Shown here in pieces: positions 24,322 to 35,534 of a DNA stretch of 64,000 nt. A program made the translations under genes and the position numbers. The notes under the pieces are model-generated. The model was not told the origin of the DNA and made no database searches. It saw only the letters and a program-made list of their open reading frames with translations. This DNA comes from VXNE01 sp963664635 (GTDB lineage: Bacteria; Pseudomonadota; Gammaproteobacteria; Pseudomonadales; Azotimanducaceae), in the NCBI GenBank assembly GCA_963664635.1, contig OY761542.1, positions 4,588,001 to 4,652,000 on the forward strand, read 5' to 3'. Positions within the stretch are counted from its first letter, which is position 1. Every line of letters begins with the position of its first letter.

Positions 24322-25170
24322 ATGCTCATCGCACACACGATCCGCACGCTGCGCTCGGCGCTCGCCGACCGGCGGGGCGCCGGCCGCGTCGGGCTGGTGC
24401 CGACCATGGGCAATCTCCACGACGGCCACCTCGCCCTCGTCGCGGTCGCCGCCAGCGTGTGCCGCACCATCGTGGCCTCCGTCTTCGTCAATCCGCTGCA
24501 GTTCGGCGCGGGGGAGGACTTCGAGGACTATCCGCGCACGCTCGACGCCGACGCCACGCGGCTCGAAGCTCACGGCGTCGACATCGTGTTCGCACCCTCG
24601 GTCGGCGAGGTCTATCCGGACGGCCGCGCCGACACGGTCGTCGTCACGGTGCCGCCGCTCGCGCGGCTGCTCTGCGGCGAGAACCGGCCCGGCCACTTCG
24701 ACGGCGTCGCCACCGTCGTCACGAAACTCCTCAACATGGTCGGACCGGACCGGGCGTACTTCGGCGAGAAGGACTGGCAACAGCTCGTATTGATCCAGAC
24801 GATGGCCCGCGGTCTCAACCTGCCCGTGGACATCGTCGGCGTACCCACGGTGCGCGCGGCGGACGGGCTCGCCCTGTCGAGCCGCAACCAGTACCTGTCG
24901 CGGGAGGAACGCCGGGTCGCCCCGCTGCTCCATCGCACGCTCATCGACATTCGCGAGGCCGTCGCCGGCGGCAGCCGGGATTTCGCCCTGCAGGAGCAAC
25001 GCGGCCGGGCAGCGCTCACCGACGCCGGCTTCGACGTGGACTACGTCGCCATCCGCGACGCCCTGACGCTCCGCGCACCCGGCGACGACGGCCATCCGCT
25101 GCGCGTGCTCGCCGCCGCCCGGCTCGGGCGCGCGCGCCTGATCGACAACCTGGAGCTCGACGCGCGGTGA
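24322..25170 (+). CDS. panC: Pantothenate synthetase
   Basis: 282 residues. It joins pantoate and beta-alanine with ATP to make pantothenate. VPTMGNLHDGHLALV contains the HxGH motif, FVNPLQFGAGEDFEDYPRT and FGEKDWQQLVLIQ form the active site, and LSSRNQYLS is the KMSKS-like loop. ATG at 24322. The TGA stop overlaps the pgi GTG (GTGA), so panC and pgi are translationally coupled. panD, often the next gene in relatives, is absent here, so beta-alanine must come from a gene elsewhere. Confidence 0.97.
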   Translation: MLIAHTIRTLRSALADRRGAGRVGLVPTMGNLHDGHLALVAVAASVCRTIVASVFVNPLQFGAGEDFEDYPRTLDADATRLEAHGVDIVFAPSVGEVYPDGRADTVVVTVPPLARLLCGENRPGHFDGVATVVTKLLNMVGPDRAYFGEKDWQQLVLIQTMARGLNLPVDIVGVPTVRAADGLALSSRNQYLSREERRVAPLLHRTLIDIREAVAGGSRDFALQEQRGRAALTDAGFDVDYVAIRDALTLRAPGDDGHPLRVLAAARLGRARLIDNLELDAR

Positions 25171-26765
25171 CGAGCGGGCGGCCGGACGCGCGCGAATCCT
25201 GGCGGCGCCTGGCGTCGCTCGCAACGCAGACCGTCCGGACGGAACTGCGCGACCTGGTGCACGATGCCCGGCGGTTCGAGTCCATGAGCCTCCGGGTCGG
25301 GCCGCTCCTCATCGATTTCGCCCGGCAGCGCGCAACCGCCGACATCGTGTCCGCCCTCGTCGCCCTGGCCCGGGAGTGCCGGCTGGAGGCGGCCGTCGGC
25401 GACCTGTTCGACGGCGCCGAAGTCAATCCGACCGAAGGCCGGCCGGCCCTGCACACGGCTCTGCGGGCGCCCCGGGACGAACGCCCCGCGCGCGTCGCCA
25501 CGATCGTCGAGGAGGCCCGCGACCGCATGCTCGACGTGGCGGAACGCGTCCGCCGGGGGCATTGGCGGGGCATGTCCGGAGAACCGGTCCGCCACGTCGT
25601 GCACATCGGCATCGGCGGTTCGCACCTCGGCCCCGAACTCGCGGTCCAGGCCTTGCGGGACCCGGGCTCGCCGAGCCGCATCGACATCCGCTTCCTCGCG
25701 AACATCGACGGCGCGGCTGCCATCGACGCGTTCCGGAACCTCGACCCCGAAGAGACCCTCGTCATCGTCGTGTCCAAGTCCTTCGACACGCTTGAGACCC
25801 TGGCCAACGCGCGGTACGCGCGCAGCTGGTTCCTCGAGCGGACCGGACGCCCCGACGCGATCGGACGGCACTTCGTCGCGGTCACCGCAAACCAGGCCGC
25901 CGCATCCGGCTTCGGCATCCCTCCCGCCAACTGCCTGCCGATGTGGGACTGGGTGGGCGGCCGTCATTCGCTCTGGTCGACCGCGGGCCTGTCGGTCGCG
26001 ATCGCCATAGGAGCGCAAGGCTTCCGGGAGCTGCTCGACGGCGCCCACGCGATGGATCGCCACTTCCGCGGCAAGCGACTCGCGAGCAACGCCCCGGCAC
26101 TGCTCGCCCTGCTCGGCATCTGGAACAGCAACTTCCTGGGCGCCGGGACGCACGCGGTGCTGCCGTACGACCGCCGTCTGGCAGGCCTCCCGGCCTATCT
26201 GCAGCAGCTCGAGATGGAAAGCAACGGCAAGTCGATGCGCATCGACGGGCAGCGTTCGGACGCGCACACCGCGCCCGTGGTCTGGGGGGGCGAGGAGACC
26301 AACGGGCAACACGCCTTCCACCAGCTCCTGCATCAGGGCACGCGCTCGTTCAGCGCCGACTTCATCGCGGTGGCGGCACCCGGCCACGACCTCGCCACGC
26401 GCCACCGCTGGCTACTCGCGAGTTGCCTCGGCCAGGGCAGCGCCATGCTGCGCGGACGCGAGGAGCCGGACGACGCGCGCGATCCGCTCGCCCCGCACCG
26501 GGCAGTCCCGGGCAACCGCGCGACGACGACCATCCTGCTCGATGCGCTGACGCCCCGCGGCTTCGGCGCCCTGCTCGCCCTCTACGAACACAAGGTCTTC
26601 GCACAGGCCACGATCTGGGGCATCAATCCCTTCGACCAGTTTGGGGTCGAACTCGGCAAGCAGTTGGCCGGCGATCTGTTCGCGGCGCTGTCCGGGGACG
26701 CACCCGCCGGGATCGATCCGGCCACCGCGGGCCTCGTCCGGGAAGTGCGCAAGCGGGCGCCGTGA
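25167..26765 (+). CDS. pgi: Glucose-6-phosphate isomerase
   Basis: 532 residues from GTG 25167, overlapping the panC stop. It interconverts glucose 6-phosphate and fructose 6-phosphate. IGIGGSHLGPE binds the sugar phosphate. VVSKSFDTLET, QQLEMESNGKS (catalytic Glu), GTNGQHAF-like GGEETNGQHAF with the catalytic histidine, and the late lysine region INPFDQFGVELGK are all present. It lies between panC and acs, the same order as in Pseudomonas. Confidence 0.96.
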   Translation: MTSGRPDARESWRRLASLATQTVRTELRDLVHDARRFESMSLRVGPLLIDFARQRATADIVSALVALARECRLEAAVGDLFDGAEVNPTEGRPALHTALRAPRDERPARVATIVEEARDRMLDVAERVRRGHWRGMSGEPVRHVVHIGIGGSHLGPELAVQALRDPGSPSRIDIRFLANIDGAAAIDAFRNLDPEETLVIVVSKSFDTLETLANARYARSWFLERTGRPDAIGRHFVAVTANQAAASGFGIPPANCLPMWDWVGGRHSLWSTAGLSVAIAIGAQGFRELLDGAHAMDRHFRGKRLASNAPALLALLGIWNSNFLGAGTHAVLPYDRRLAGLPAYLQQLEMESNGKSMRIDGQRSDAHTAPVVWGGEETNGQHAFHQLLHQGTRSFSADFIAVAAPGHDLATRHRWLLASCLGQGSAMLRGREEPDDARDPLAPHRAVPGNRATTTILLDALTPRGFGALLALYEHKVFAQATIWGINPFDQFGVELGKQLAGDLFAALSGDAPAGIDPATAGLVREVRKRAP

Positions 26766-26844
26766 CGGCCGCGACAGCCGCGTCGGCGCTTGAAGTCGCC
26801 GTGCCCCTTCGGCAAAGCTAGGAGTTCGTCTCAGGAGGCAACAC

Positions 26845-28785
<1,941 letters not shown>

Positions 28786-28819
28786 CGCCGCCGCACGGAG
28801 CCCACCGACGCCGCCGCCG

Positions 28820-28841
28820 AAGTTTCGCGCCGGCGAAACTT
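28820..28841. terminator. Hairpin between convergent acs and pnp
   Basis: Perfect 9-bp arms AAGTTTCGC (28820-28828) and GCGAAACTT (28833-28841) with a 4-base loop, 35 bp after the acs stop. There is no T-run, so it may be a processing or stabilising hairpin rather than a strict intrinsic terminator. Confidence 0.45.
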
Positions 28842-28846
28842 CCACC

Positions 28847-28918
28847 CGACCGAAGGTCGGGCCTCGACCGAAGGTCGGGCCTCGACCGAAGGTCGGGCCT
28901 CGACCGAAGGTGGGGCCT
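28847..28918 (-). repeat. Four tandem 18-bp palindromic units running into the pnp stop codon
   Basis: The units at 28847, 28865, 28883 and 28901 read CGACCGAAGGTCGGGCCT; the fourth has one change. Each contains the hairpin CGACC-GAA-GGTCG. On the minus strand the array starts from GTAG of the pnp stop and then AGGCCC, so it looks like an expanded REP. Confidence 0.85.
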
Positions 28919-31016
28919 ACGCGGACGCGGCGTAGTTCGGCACTTCCTTGATGGAGAGCTTGATGCGGCCGCGCTGGTCGACATCGAGCACCACCACGTC
29001 GACGTCCTGGCCCTCCGCCAGATAGTCCGTCACCTTCTCCACGCGCTCCTTGGCGACTTCGGAGATGTGCAACAGGCCGTCCTTGCCGGGCAGGATGTTG
29101 ACGAAGGCGCCGTAGTCGACGATGCGCGCCACCTTGCCGTTGTAGATCCGGCCGACCTCGGCTTCGGCCGTGATCTCCTCGACGCGCGCAACGGCCGCGT
29201 CCCTGGAAGCCTGGTCCTCGCCGTAGACCCGCACCGTGCCGTCGTCCTCCACGTCCACCTCCGCGCCCGTTTCGTCGACGATGGAACGGATCGTCGCTCC
29301 GCCCTTGCCGATGATGTCGCGGATCTTGTCCGGATTGATCTTGAGCACGATCAGCGACGGCGCGTTCTCCGCCATGCTTTCCCGCGGTGCGGCGATCACC
29401 TTGTTCATCTCGCCGAGGATGTGCAGCCGGGCCGCGAGCGCCTGCTCGAGGGCGACTTCCATGATCTCCTCGGTGATCCCGTCGATCTTGATGTCCATCT
29501 GCAGCGCGGTGACACCGTCCACCGTGCCGGCGACCTTGAAGTCCATGTCGCCCAGGTGATCCTCGTCCCCGAGGATGTCCGTCAGCACGGCGAAGCGCTC
29601 TTCGTCCTTGACGAGGCCCATTGCGACCCCGGCCACCGCGGCGCGGATGGGAATGCCGGCGTCCATCAGCGCGAGCGACGCGCCGCACACGCTGGCCATC
29701 GAACTCGAGCCGTTGCTCTCCGTGATCTCGGACACCACCCGCAGGGTGTAGGGGAAGGTCTCGAGGTCCGGCAGCACCGCGGTGATGCCGCGTCGGGCCA
29801 GCCGGCCGTGGCCGATCTCGCGACGCTTCGGAGCGCCCAGGAAGCCGGCCTCTCCCACGCTGTACGGCGGGAAGTTGTAATGCAGCATGAACTGGTCCTT
29901 GTACGTCCCGTGCAGGGTCTCGACCAGTGCCGCGTCGCGCAGCGTCCCCAACGTTGCCGTCACGATCGCCTGCGTCTCGCCGCGCGTGAACATCGCCGAC
30001 CCGTGGGTTCTCGGGAGCAATCCGACATCGACCGCAATCGGCCGCACCGTGGTGCGGTCACGCCCGTCGATGCGCGGCTCGCCGGTCAGCACGCGCTCGC
30101 GCACGATGTGCTTCTCCAGCCGCCCGAACTCCGCGAGCACCTCCGCGGCGTCCGGATCCGCTTCGCCGCCCGTGGCGACCGCGGCCGCGGCCTCCGCCCG
30201 CACGGCGCCGATCCGGGTCTGGCGTTCCTGTTTGTCCGTGATGCGGTAGGCCTCTCCGAGCGCGTCGCCGACCGCGGCCGCAACGCGCTCCGCAAGGCCC
30301 GCGTCGTGCGCGGGAGGCGCCCACTGCCACTTCGGCTTGCCCGCTTCCGCGGTCAGTTCCTCGATGGCCCGGATCGCGACCTGCATCTCCTCGTGGGCGA
30401 ACAGCACGCCGCCGAGCATCTGGTCCTCGGTCAGTTCCCGCGCCTCCGACTCGACCATCAGCACGGCGGAAGCCGTGCCGGCGACCACCATGTTGAGCGC
30501 CGACGCGGCCAAGGTTTCCATGCCCGGATTCAGCAGGTACGCACCGTCCACGTATCCCACCCGCGCCGCGCCGATCGGCCCGCCGAACGGTGCGCCCGAC
30601 AGCGACAGCGCCGCGGACGCGCCGATCATCGCGAGGATGTCCGGATCCATGTCCCGCTCGACCGACATCACCTGGCAGATGACCTGGACTTCGTTCATGA
30701 AGCCCTTGGGAAACAGCGGCCGGATGGGCCGGTCGATAAGCCGGCAGGTCAGCGTCTCCTTCTCGGTCGGGCGCCCTTCGCGCCGCGGGAAGCCGCCGGG
30801 GATCTTGCCGATCGCGTACATCTTCTCTTCGTAGTTGACCGTCAGGGGGAAGAACCCCTGGTCGGGACGCGCCTCGGGAACGACCACCGCCGAGCAAAGC
30901 ACGACCGTGTCGCCCATAGACGCCAATACACTGCCCGTGGCCTGCCTGGCCACGCGATTCGCCTCCAGGACGACCTGGTGGCCGCCGAACTGGAATTCCT
31001 TTCTGACTGAATTCAA
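28917..31016 (-). CDS. pnp: Polyribonucleotide nucleotidyltransferase (PNPase)
   Basis: 699 residues. It degrades RNA from the 3' end by phosphorolysis as a trimer, often in the degradosome. Two RNase PH domains are present (first with FPLTVNYEEKMYAIGKIPGGF, second with FTRGETQAIVTATLG and FMLHYNFPPYSVGE), then KH (KIRDIIGKGGATIRSI) and S1 (GKVARIVDYGAFVNILPG) domains. The start is TTG at 31016, seven bases after AGGAG. It is the last gene of the rimP-to-pnp operon. The leader to rpsO (31017-31119) contains the palindrome GTGACGGTCAC, a possible RNase III-type hairpin as used in pnp autoregulation. Confidence 0.97.
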   Translation of the reverse strand: MNSVRKEFQFGGHQVVLEANRVARQATGSVLASMGDTVVLCSAVVVPEARPDQGFFPLTVNYEEKMYAIGKIPGGFPRREGRPTEKETLTCRLIDRPIRPLFPKGFMNEVQVICQVMSVERDMDPDILAMIGASAALSLSGAPFGGPIGAARVGYVDGAYLLNPGMETLAASALNMVVAGTASAVLMVESEARELTEDQMLGGVLFAHEEMQVAIRAIEELTAEAGKPKWQWAPPAHDAGLAERVAAAVGDALGEAYRITDKQERQTRIGAVRAEAAAAVATGGEADPDAAEVLAEFGRLEKHIVRERVLTGEPRIDGRDRTTVRPIAVDVGLLPRTHGSAMFTRGETQAIVTATLGTLRDAALVETLHGTYKDQFMLHYNFPPYSVGEAGFLGAPKRREIGHGRLARRGITAVLPDLETFPYTLRVVSEITESNGSSSMASVCGASLALMDAGIPIRAAVAGVAMGLVKDEERFAVLTDILGDEDHLGDMDFKVAGTVDGVTALQMDIKIDGITEEIMEVALEQALAARLHILGEMNKVIAAPRESMAENAPSLIVLKINPDKIRDIIGKGGATIRSIVDETGAEVDVEDDGTVRVYGEDQASRDAAVARVEEITAEAEVGRIYNGKVARIVDYGAFVNILPGKDGLLHISEVAKERVEKVTDYLAEGQDVDVVVLDVDQRGRIKLSIKEVPNYAASA

Positions 31017-31119
31017 TGTCTTCTCCTATGCGGCGGAAATCCGCTCACGTGACCGTCACGACGCCGCGCCACATGGCGGCGACTTTCTCGAACGGCGGTT
31101 CCGCTCCTGCAACAAAAAG

Positions 31120-31389
31120 TCAGCGCCTCAATCCAAGCCGCTGTATGAGTGCCTTGTACCGGCTGTCGTCCTTGCCGCGCAGGTAGTCGAGCAGCTTGCG
31201 CCGCTGGCCCACCATGCGGATCAGGCCACGCCGGGAATGGTGGTCCTTGCCGTGGTCCCGGAAATGCTGCTGCAACGAATTGATGTTGTGCGTCAGCAGC
31301 GCCACCTGTACCTCGGGCGATCCGGTGTCGTTCTCGTCACGTCGATGCTCTTCGACGATCGCCCGCTTCGCTTCGGCCGTCAGCGCCAT
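31120..31389 (-). CDS. rpsO: 30S ribosomal protein S15
   Basis: 89 residues from ATG 31389 (MALTAEAKRAIVEEH), the family's standard length and start; the open frame extends upstream only by chance. GSPEVQVALLTHNINSL and KDHHSRRGLIRMVGQRRKLLDYL are the S15 signature that binds 16S rRNA helices 20-22. It is followed by pnp in the usual order. The sequence after the stop begins with CTTTTTG without a strong hairpin, so read-through into pnp is expected. Confidence 0.98.
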   Translation of the reverse strand: MALTAEAKRAIVEEHRRDENDTGSPEVQVALLTHNINSLQQHFRDHGKDHHSRRGLIRMVGQRRKLLDYLRGKDDSRYKALIQRLGLRR

Positions 31390-31468
31390 GCGTTCCTCTC
31401 CATTTCCAATCGCCGTGGCTGTGTTTTCATCATCCGTTGGCTTCATCAACCGTTTTCTTCATCTTCGT

Positions 31469-31504
31469 CGTCCGCTTCATCGTCCGCTTCATCGTCTGCT
31501 TCAT
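31469..31504. repeat. 12-bp minisatellite between truB and rpsO
   Basis: Three units of CGTCCGCTTCAT at 31469, 31481 and 31493; the last has one change. Degenerate copies extend left to about 31446. It lies in the 132-bp spacer between the truB stop and the rpsO start. A frame through it would read Met-Lys-Arg-Thr repeats, but no ribosome site supports translation. Confidence 0.75.
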
Positions 31505-31521
31505 CGACGAAGGAGGGACGC

Positions 31522-32499
31522 TCAGGGCCGATCCGGTATCAACCGTCTCGGCGCCACCCGTCCATCGTCGAGAATCTCCCCGACGCCCAGGAAACGTCCG
31601 CCGGGCGTTACGTCGTCCTTGGCCTCGCCATGCCCGTCGCCGCCGGCGCCCGGTTGTCCCGACGCCTCGCACAGGCGGACCCAGCCCGCCGTCGGCGCGT
31701 GTGGAACGATCACCGGCTGACCCTGGCGCAGATAGTACGCGGTATGGTCCGTCAGGGTCACCGCGGGCCACTGACGGACGGCGCTCGAGATCGGCTGCAG
31801 CAACGCATCGAGCCGGCGCTCCGCATCCGCTTCCCGCAACGTCTCGAACGTTACCAGGTCGTCCTCGTCGAACGGCCCCGCCAGCGTACGCCTGAGGTCC
31901 GTCACGTGAGCTCCGCAACCGAGCATCTCGCCCAGCTCATGCACGATGGAACGCACGTACGTACCCTTGCTGCAGTGGACGTCCAGGGTGAGCACATCGC
32001 TCCCCATGGCCACGATCTCGTTGGAGTACACCGTGATCGGCCGCGCCTTGCGCTCCACCTCGACGCCCTGGCGCGCCAGCTTGTACAACGGCTGACCGTG
32101 GTGCTTGATGGCCGAGAACATCGACGGCACCTGCTCGATCTCGCCCCGAAAGGACGCGAGCGCCTCGTCCACCGCGCGCCGCGTGAGCCGCCCGACCGGG
32201 CGCTCCTCGACGACGCTGCCGTCCGCATCCCCGCTGTCCGTGCTGACCCCGAGCCTGACCTCCGCGACATAGCGTTTGTCCGATTCGAGCAGAAACTGCG
32301 AGAAACGGGTCGCGTTGCCGAAGCACAGGGGCAGTACCCCGGTCGCCAGGGGGTCCAGGCTGCCGGTGTGGCCCACCTTGCGGGCATGGAAGAGCCGCTT
32401 GGCGGCCTGCACGGCCGCGTTGGAACTCATGCCCTTCGGCTTGTCGAGCGCCACCACGCCCGACACGTCCCTGCCCCCGGAAACCCGTCTGCGCGCCAT
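31522..32499 (-). CDS. truB: tRNA pseudouridine-55 synthase
   Basis: 325 residues. It makes pseudouridine 55 in the T-loop of tRNAs. VVALDKPKGMSSNAAV, KVGHTGSLDPLATGVLPLC with the catalytic aspartate, KRYVAEVRLG and KGTYVRSIVHELGE are the TruB motifs. The C-terminal PUA-like part is followed by a glycine-rich insertion (PGAGGDGHGEAKDD). The ATG overlaps the rbfA TGA (ATGA), showing translational coupling. Confidence 0.97.
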   Translation of the reverse strand: MARRRVSGGRDVSGVVALDKPKGMSSNAAVQAAKRLFHARKVGHTGSLDPLATGVLPLCFGNATRFSQFLLESDKRYVAEVRLGVSTDSGDADGSVVEERPVGRLTRRAVDEALASFRGEIEQVPSMFSAIKHHGQPLYKLARQGVEVERKARPITVYSNEIVAMGSDVLTLDVHCSKGTYVRSIVHELGEMLGCGAHVTDLRRTLAGPFDEDDLVTFETLREADAERRLDALLQPISSAVRQWPAVTLTDHTAYYLRQGQPVIVPHAPTAGWVRLCEASGQPGAGGDGHGEAKDDVTPGGRFLGVGEILDDGRVAPRRLIPDRP

Positions 32500-32930
32500 C
32501 AGCGGCGCAACGGGGCCACGAGCCCCGCGCCCTCGTTCGCCGCCCGCGGGAGGCCGGTCGAGTCCCCGCCGGGGACGTCGCTCCCGACGGCGCGATCGAT
32601 CAGGGCCTCCATGCGGGAACCGGACTCGATGAGGTCGTCGTAGTGGAAACGGAGGCGTGGGGTGGAACGCAGGTCGCCGCGTCGGGCGACCCGCGTGCGC
32701 AGGAATCCGGCGGCGTGGTTGAGGGCGGCCACCAGGGCCTCCCGTTCCGCCTCGGACCCGGCGGACAGGGAACTGACGAAGATGTCCGCGCGACTCATGT
32801 CCCCGTTCACCCGTACGTCCGTCACGCTGGTCATGCCGATCCGCGGGTCGCGCACGTCGGCGAGCAGGACGCGCGCGAGCTCGTCGCGCAGGAAATCGGC
32901 CAGCCGCAGGTCGCGTTCGCCATTTCGCAT
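32499..32930 (-). CDS. rbfA: Ribosome-binding factor A
   Basis: 143 residues from ATG 32930; ATG at 32942 would add four residues (MGSS). It is a KH-type fold protein that matures the 5' end of 16S rRNA and helps cold growth. LRLADFLRDELARVL, VRDPRIGMTSVTDVRVNGD and the final PRLRFHYDDLIESGSRMEALID match the family. The C-terminal tail is proline/glycine-rich. It lies between infB (25-bp gap) and truB (4-bp overlap), the standard order. Confidence 0.93.
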   Translation of the reverse strand: MRNGERDLRLADFLRDELARVLLADVRDPRIGMTSVTDVRVNGDMSRADIFVSSLSAGSEAEREALVAALNHAAGFLRTRVARRGDLRSTPRLRFHYDDLIESGSRMEALIDRAVGSDVPGGDSTGLPRAANEGAGLVAPLRR

Positions 32931-32955
32931 CGACGATCCCATGAGCAACGCGCCG

Positions 32956-35532
32956 TCAAAGCGCCCGGGCGACTTCCCTGGACTCGAAGACCTCGATCCG
33001 GTCGCCGACGCGCACGTCGTTGTAGTTGCGCACGCCGATGCCGCACTCGAGACCGTTCCGGACTTCGCCCACATCGTCCTTGAAACGCCGCAGCGACTCG
33101 AGTTCCCCCTCGAAGATGACCACGTTGTCGCGTAGCACCCGGATCTGCTTGTTCCGGGCGACCGCTCCGTCGACCACCATGCAGCCGGCCACCTGCCCGA
33201 AGCGCGGCGACCGGAACACGTCGCGCACCTCCGCCGTGCCGACAATCTCCTCGCGCACCTCCGGGGCCAGCATGTCCTGGAGGATCATCCTGATGTCGTC
33301 CAGCAACTCGTAGATGACGCTGTAGTACCGCAGGTCGATCTCTTCCCGCTCGATGATGGCCTTGGCGTTGGTGTCCGCCCGCACGTTGAAGCCGAAGATC
33401 GCCGCGCCGTAGGTCATCGCGAGGGTGGCATCCGACTCGGTGATTCCGCCGACGCCGCTGCCGAGCACGTTCACGGCCACCTCGTCGTTGCCGAGGTCCG
33501 CGCAAGCCTGCGTGATCGCCTCGAGGGAACCGCGGACGTCCGCCTTCAGCACGACCTTCAGCACGCGCTTCTCGCCCTGACCGAGGTTCGCGAACAGGTT
33601 CTCGACCTTCGCCGCCTGCTGCTTGGCGAGCCGTTGCTCCTGGCTCCGGGTCGCGCGCAGCTCCGCGAGTTCCCGGGCACGCCGCTCATCCGCCACCACC
33701 GAGAAGTCGTCGCCGGCCTCCGGAGTCCCGTTCAGCCCGAGCACTTCGACCGGGACGGACGGGCCCGCTTCGGCGACCGGATCGCCCCGCTCGTTGAGCA
33801 TCAGCCGTACGCGCCCATAGCGTTCGCCGGCGAGGAGGACGTCACCGCGGCGCAAGGTCCCGTTCTGCACCAGTGCCGTCGCCACGGGACCGCGGCCCCG
33901 GTCGAGACGAGACTCGACCACGATGCCCCGTCCCGGCACGTCGTTCGCAGCGCGCAGTTCGAGGAGCTCCGCCTGGAGGTTGATGCCCTCGAGCAGACTG
34001 TCGATGCCCTGTCCCGTCTGCGCCGAAACCTCGATGAACTGCGTATCGCCCCCGAGTTCCTCGGGAATGACCTCCAACGCGACGAGTTCGTTCTTGATGC
34101 GCGCCGGTTCCACGCCCTCGAGGTCCATCTTGTTGATGGCGACGATGATGGGCACCCCGGCCGCCTTGGCGTGTTGCACCGCCTCGACGGTCTGCGGCAT
34201 GACCCCGTCGTCGCCGGCGACCACCAGGATCACGATGTCGGTGGACTTCGCGCCGCGCGCGCGCATCGCCGTGAAGGCGGCGTGACCCGGCGTGTCCAGG
34301 AAGCTGACGTCCCCGTGCTCGGTGGTCACCAGGTAGGCGCCGATGTGCTGCGTGATGCCGCCGGCTTCCCCGGCGACGATCCGGGAGTTGCGAATATGGT
34401 CGAGGAGCGAAGTCTTGCCATGATCGACGTGACCCATCACCGTGACCACCGGCGATCGGCTCTGCAGCTCGCCCTCGATCCTGAGGGACTCCTCGTGCTC
34501 GTGTTCGAGTTCGTCGGCGACCACGAACTTGACCTTGTGCCCCATCTCCTCGACGAGCAGTGACGCCGTGTCCTGGTCGAGCGTCTGGTTGATGGTCGCC
34601 ATGACGCCCATGTCCATGAGGGTCTTGATGACCTCGCCGGCCTTCACGCTCATGCGCCGCGCCAGTTCGCCGACCTGGATCGCCTCGCCGAGCTCGACCT
34701 CGCGCTGAATGGCGTCCTGGGGGCGTTCGAAACCGCCGCCGCGGGTCTCGACCGAGATGCGGGACGGAACCCGGCGCCGCGCGCGCTGCGACTTGCGGTT
34801 CATGGACAGTTCGGCGCGGCGCCGCGAGCCGAACTCGTGGCCCTTCGGCCGCTCGCGCTCCTTCGTCGTCCGGTCCTTGACGCGTTTCCCGGCGCGCTCC
34901 TGTGCCTGCGCCTCGGCCTGGGCGCGGGCGGCCGCTTCCGTGACGGATTCTTCCGGCGCCTTGACCTGCTCCGCCCGGTTCGCGTCCTTCGCGTCCCCGG
35001 CCTGCGTCTTCTTGGCCTCGTCGAGCCGCTTCGCCTGCGCTTCCTCTTCCTCGCGGACGCGCTGCCGCTCCCGTTCCGCCTGCTCTTCGGCCTTCTGCGC
35101 CGCGAGACGACGGACGTCCTCTTCCGCGCTCTTGCGCGCGAGTTCCTGCTGCCGGATGCGCTCCGCCTCCAGCTCCACCTGGCTGGGCTGCGGCGGCGCC
35201 GGGGCGGTGGTCTCCGCTGCCGCGCCGGCGCGGGGAGCGGCCTTGACGTAGGTGCGGCGGCGCTTGCTCTGCACCTGGATCGTGCGTCCACCTCGCCCCT
35301 GGCCCATCTTCAGCGTGGTCACGGACGTCCGCTTCAGCGTGATCCGGCTCGGCGTAGGCGCCTTGGCCTCCTGACGGTTGTGCAGGAACTCGAGCAGCCG
35401 CTGCCGCTCCTGATCCGTGACGGGCTCGTCCTCCGCCTGCTGCGGCAGGCCGGCTTCGTGCATCTGCTGCAGCAACCGGTCGGCCGAGGCGCCGACGGCC
35501 GCGGCAAGTTGCTTGACGGTTACCTCACTCAT
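32956..35532 (-). CDS. infB: Translation initiation factor IF-2
   Basis: 858 residues. It is a GTPase that brings initiator tRNA to the 30S subunit. The N-terminal IF2_N domain (MSEVTVKQLAAAVG) is followed by a long charged helical linker (Glu/Arg/Ala-rich, about 100-240) and a second IF2_N (VGELARRMSVKAGEVIKTLMD). The G domain has GHVDHGKTSLLD, DTPGHAAF and NKMD, and the later beta-barrels and the C2 domain follow. The stop-to-start distance from nusA is two bases, so the genes are coupled. Confidence 0.98.
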   Translation of the reverse strand: MSEVTVKQLAAAVGASADRLLQQMHEAGLPQQAEDEPVTDQERQRLLEFLHNRQEAKAPTPSRITLKRTSVTTLKMGQGRGGRTIQVQSKRRRTYVKAAPRAGAAAETTAPAPPQPSQVELEAERIRQQELARKSAEEDVRRLAAQKAEEQAERERQRVREEEEAQAKRLDEAKKTQAGDAKDANRAEQVKAPEESVTEAAARAQAEAQAQERAGKRVKDRTTKERERPKGHEFGSRRRAELSMNRKSQRARRRVPSRISVETRGGGFERPQDAIQREVELGEAIQVGELARRMSVKAGEVIKTLMDMGVMATINQTLDQDTASLLVEEMGHKVKFVVADELEHEHEESLRIEGELQSRSPVVTVMGHVDHGKTSLLDHIRNSRIVAGEAGGITQHIGAYLVTTEHGDVSFLDTPGHAAFTAMRARGAKSTDIVILVVAGDDGVMPQTVEAVQHAKAAGVPIIVAINKMDLEGVEPARIKNELVALEVIPEELGGDTQFIEVSAQTGQGIDSLLEGINLQAELLELRAANDVPGRGIVVESRLDRGRGPVATALVQNGTLRRGDVLLAGERYGRVRLMLNERGDPVAEAGPSVPVEVLGLNGTPEAGDDFSVVADERRARELAELRATRSQEQRLAKQQAAKVENLFANLGQGEKRVLKVVLKADVRGSLEAITQACADLGNDEVAVNVLGSGVGGITESDATLAMTYGAAIFGFNVRADTNAKAIIEREEIDLRYYSVIYELLDDIRMILQDMLAPEVREEIVGTAEVRDVFRSPRFGQVAGCMVVDGAVARNKQIRVLRDNVVIFEGELESLRRFKDDVGEVRNGLECGIGVRNYNDVRVGDRIEVFESREVARAL

Positions 35533-35534
35533 GA

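Noticed and set aside
28847..28918. CRISPR-like look of the 18-bp array
   Set aside because: Units are directly adjacent with no spacers and are palindromic; no cas genes are present.
31446..31520. Met-Lys-Arg-Thr repeat micro-ORF between truB and rpsO
   Set aside because: It arises from the 12-bp minisatellite, lacks a ribosome binding site and is not expected to be translated.
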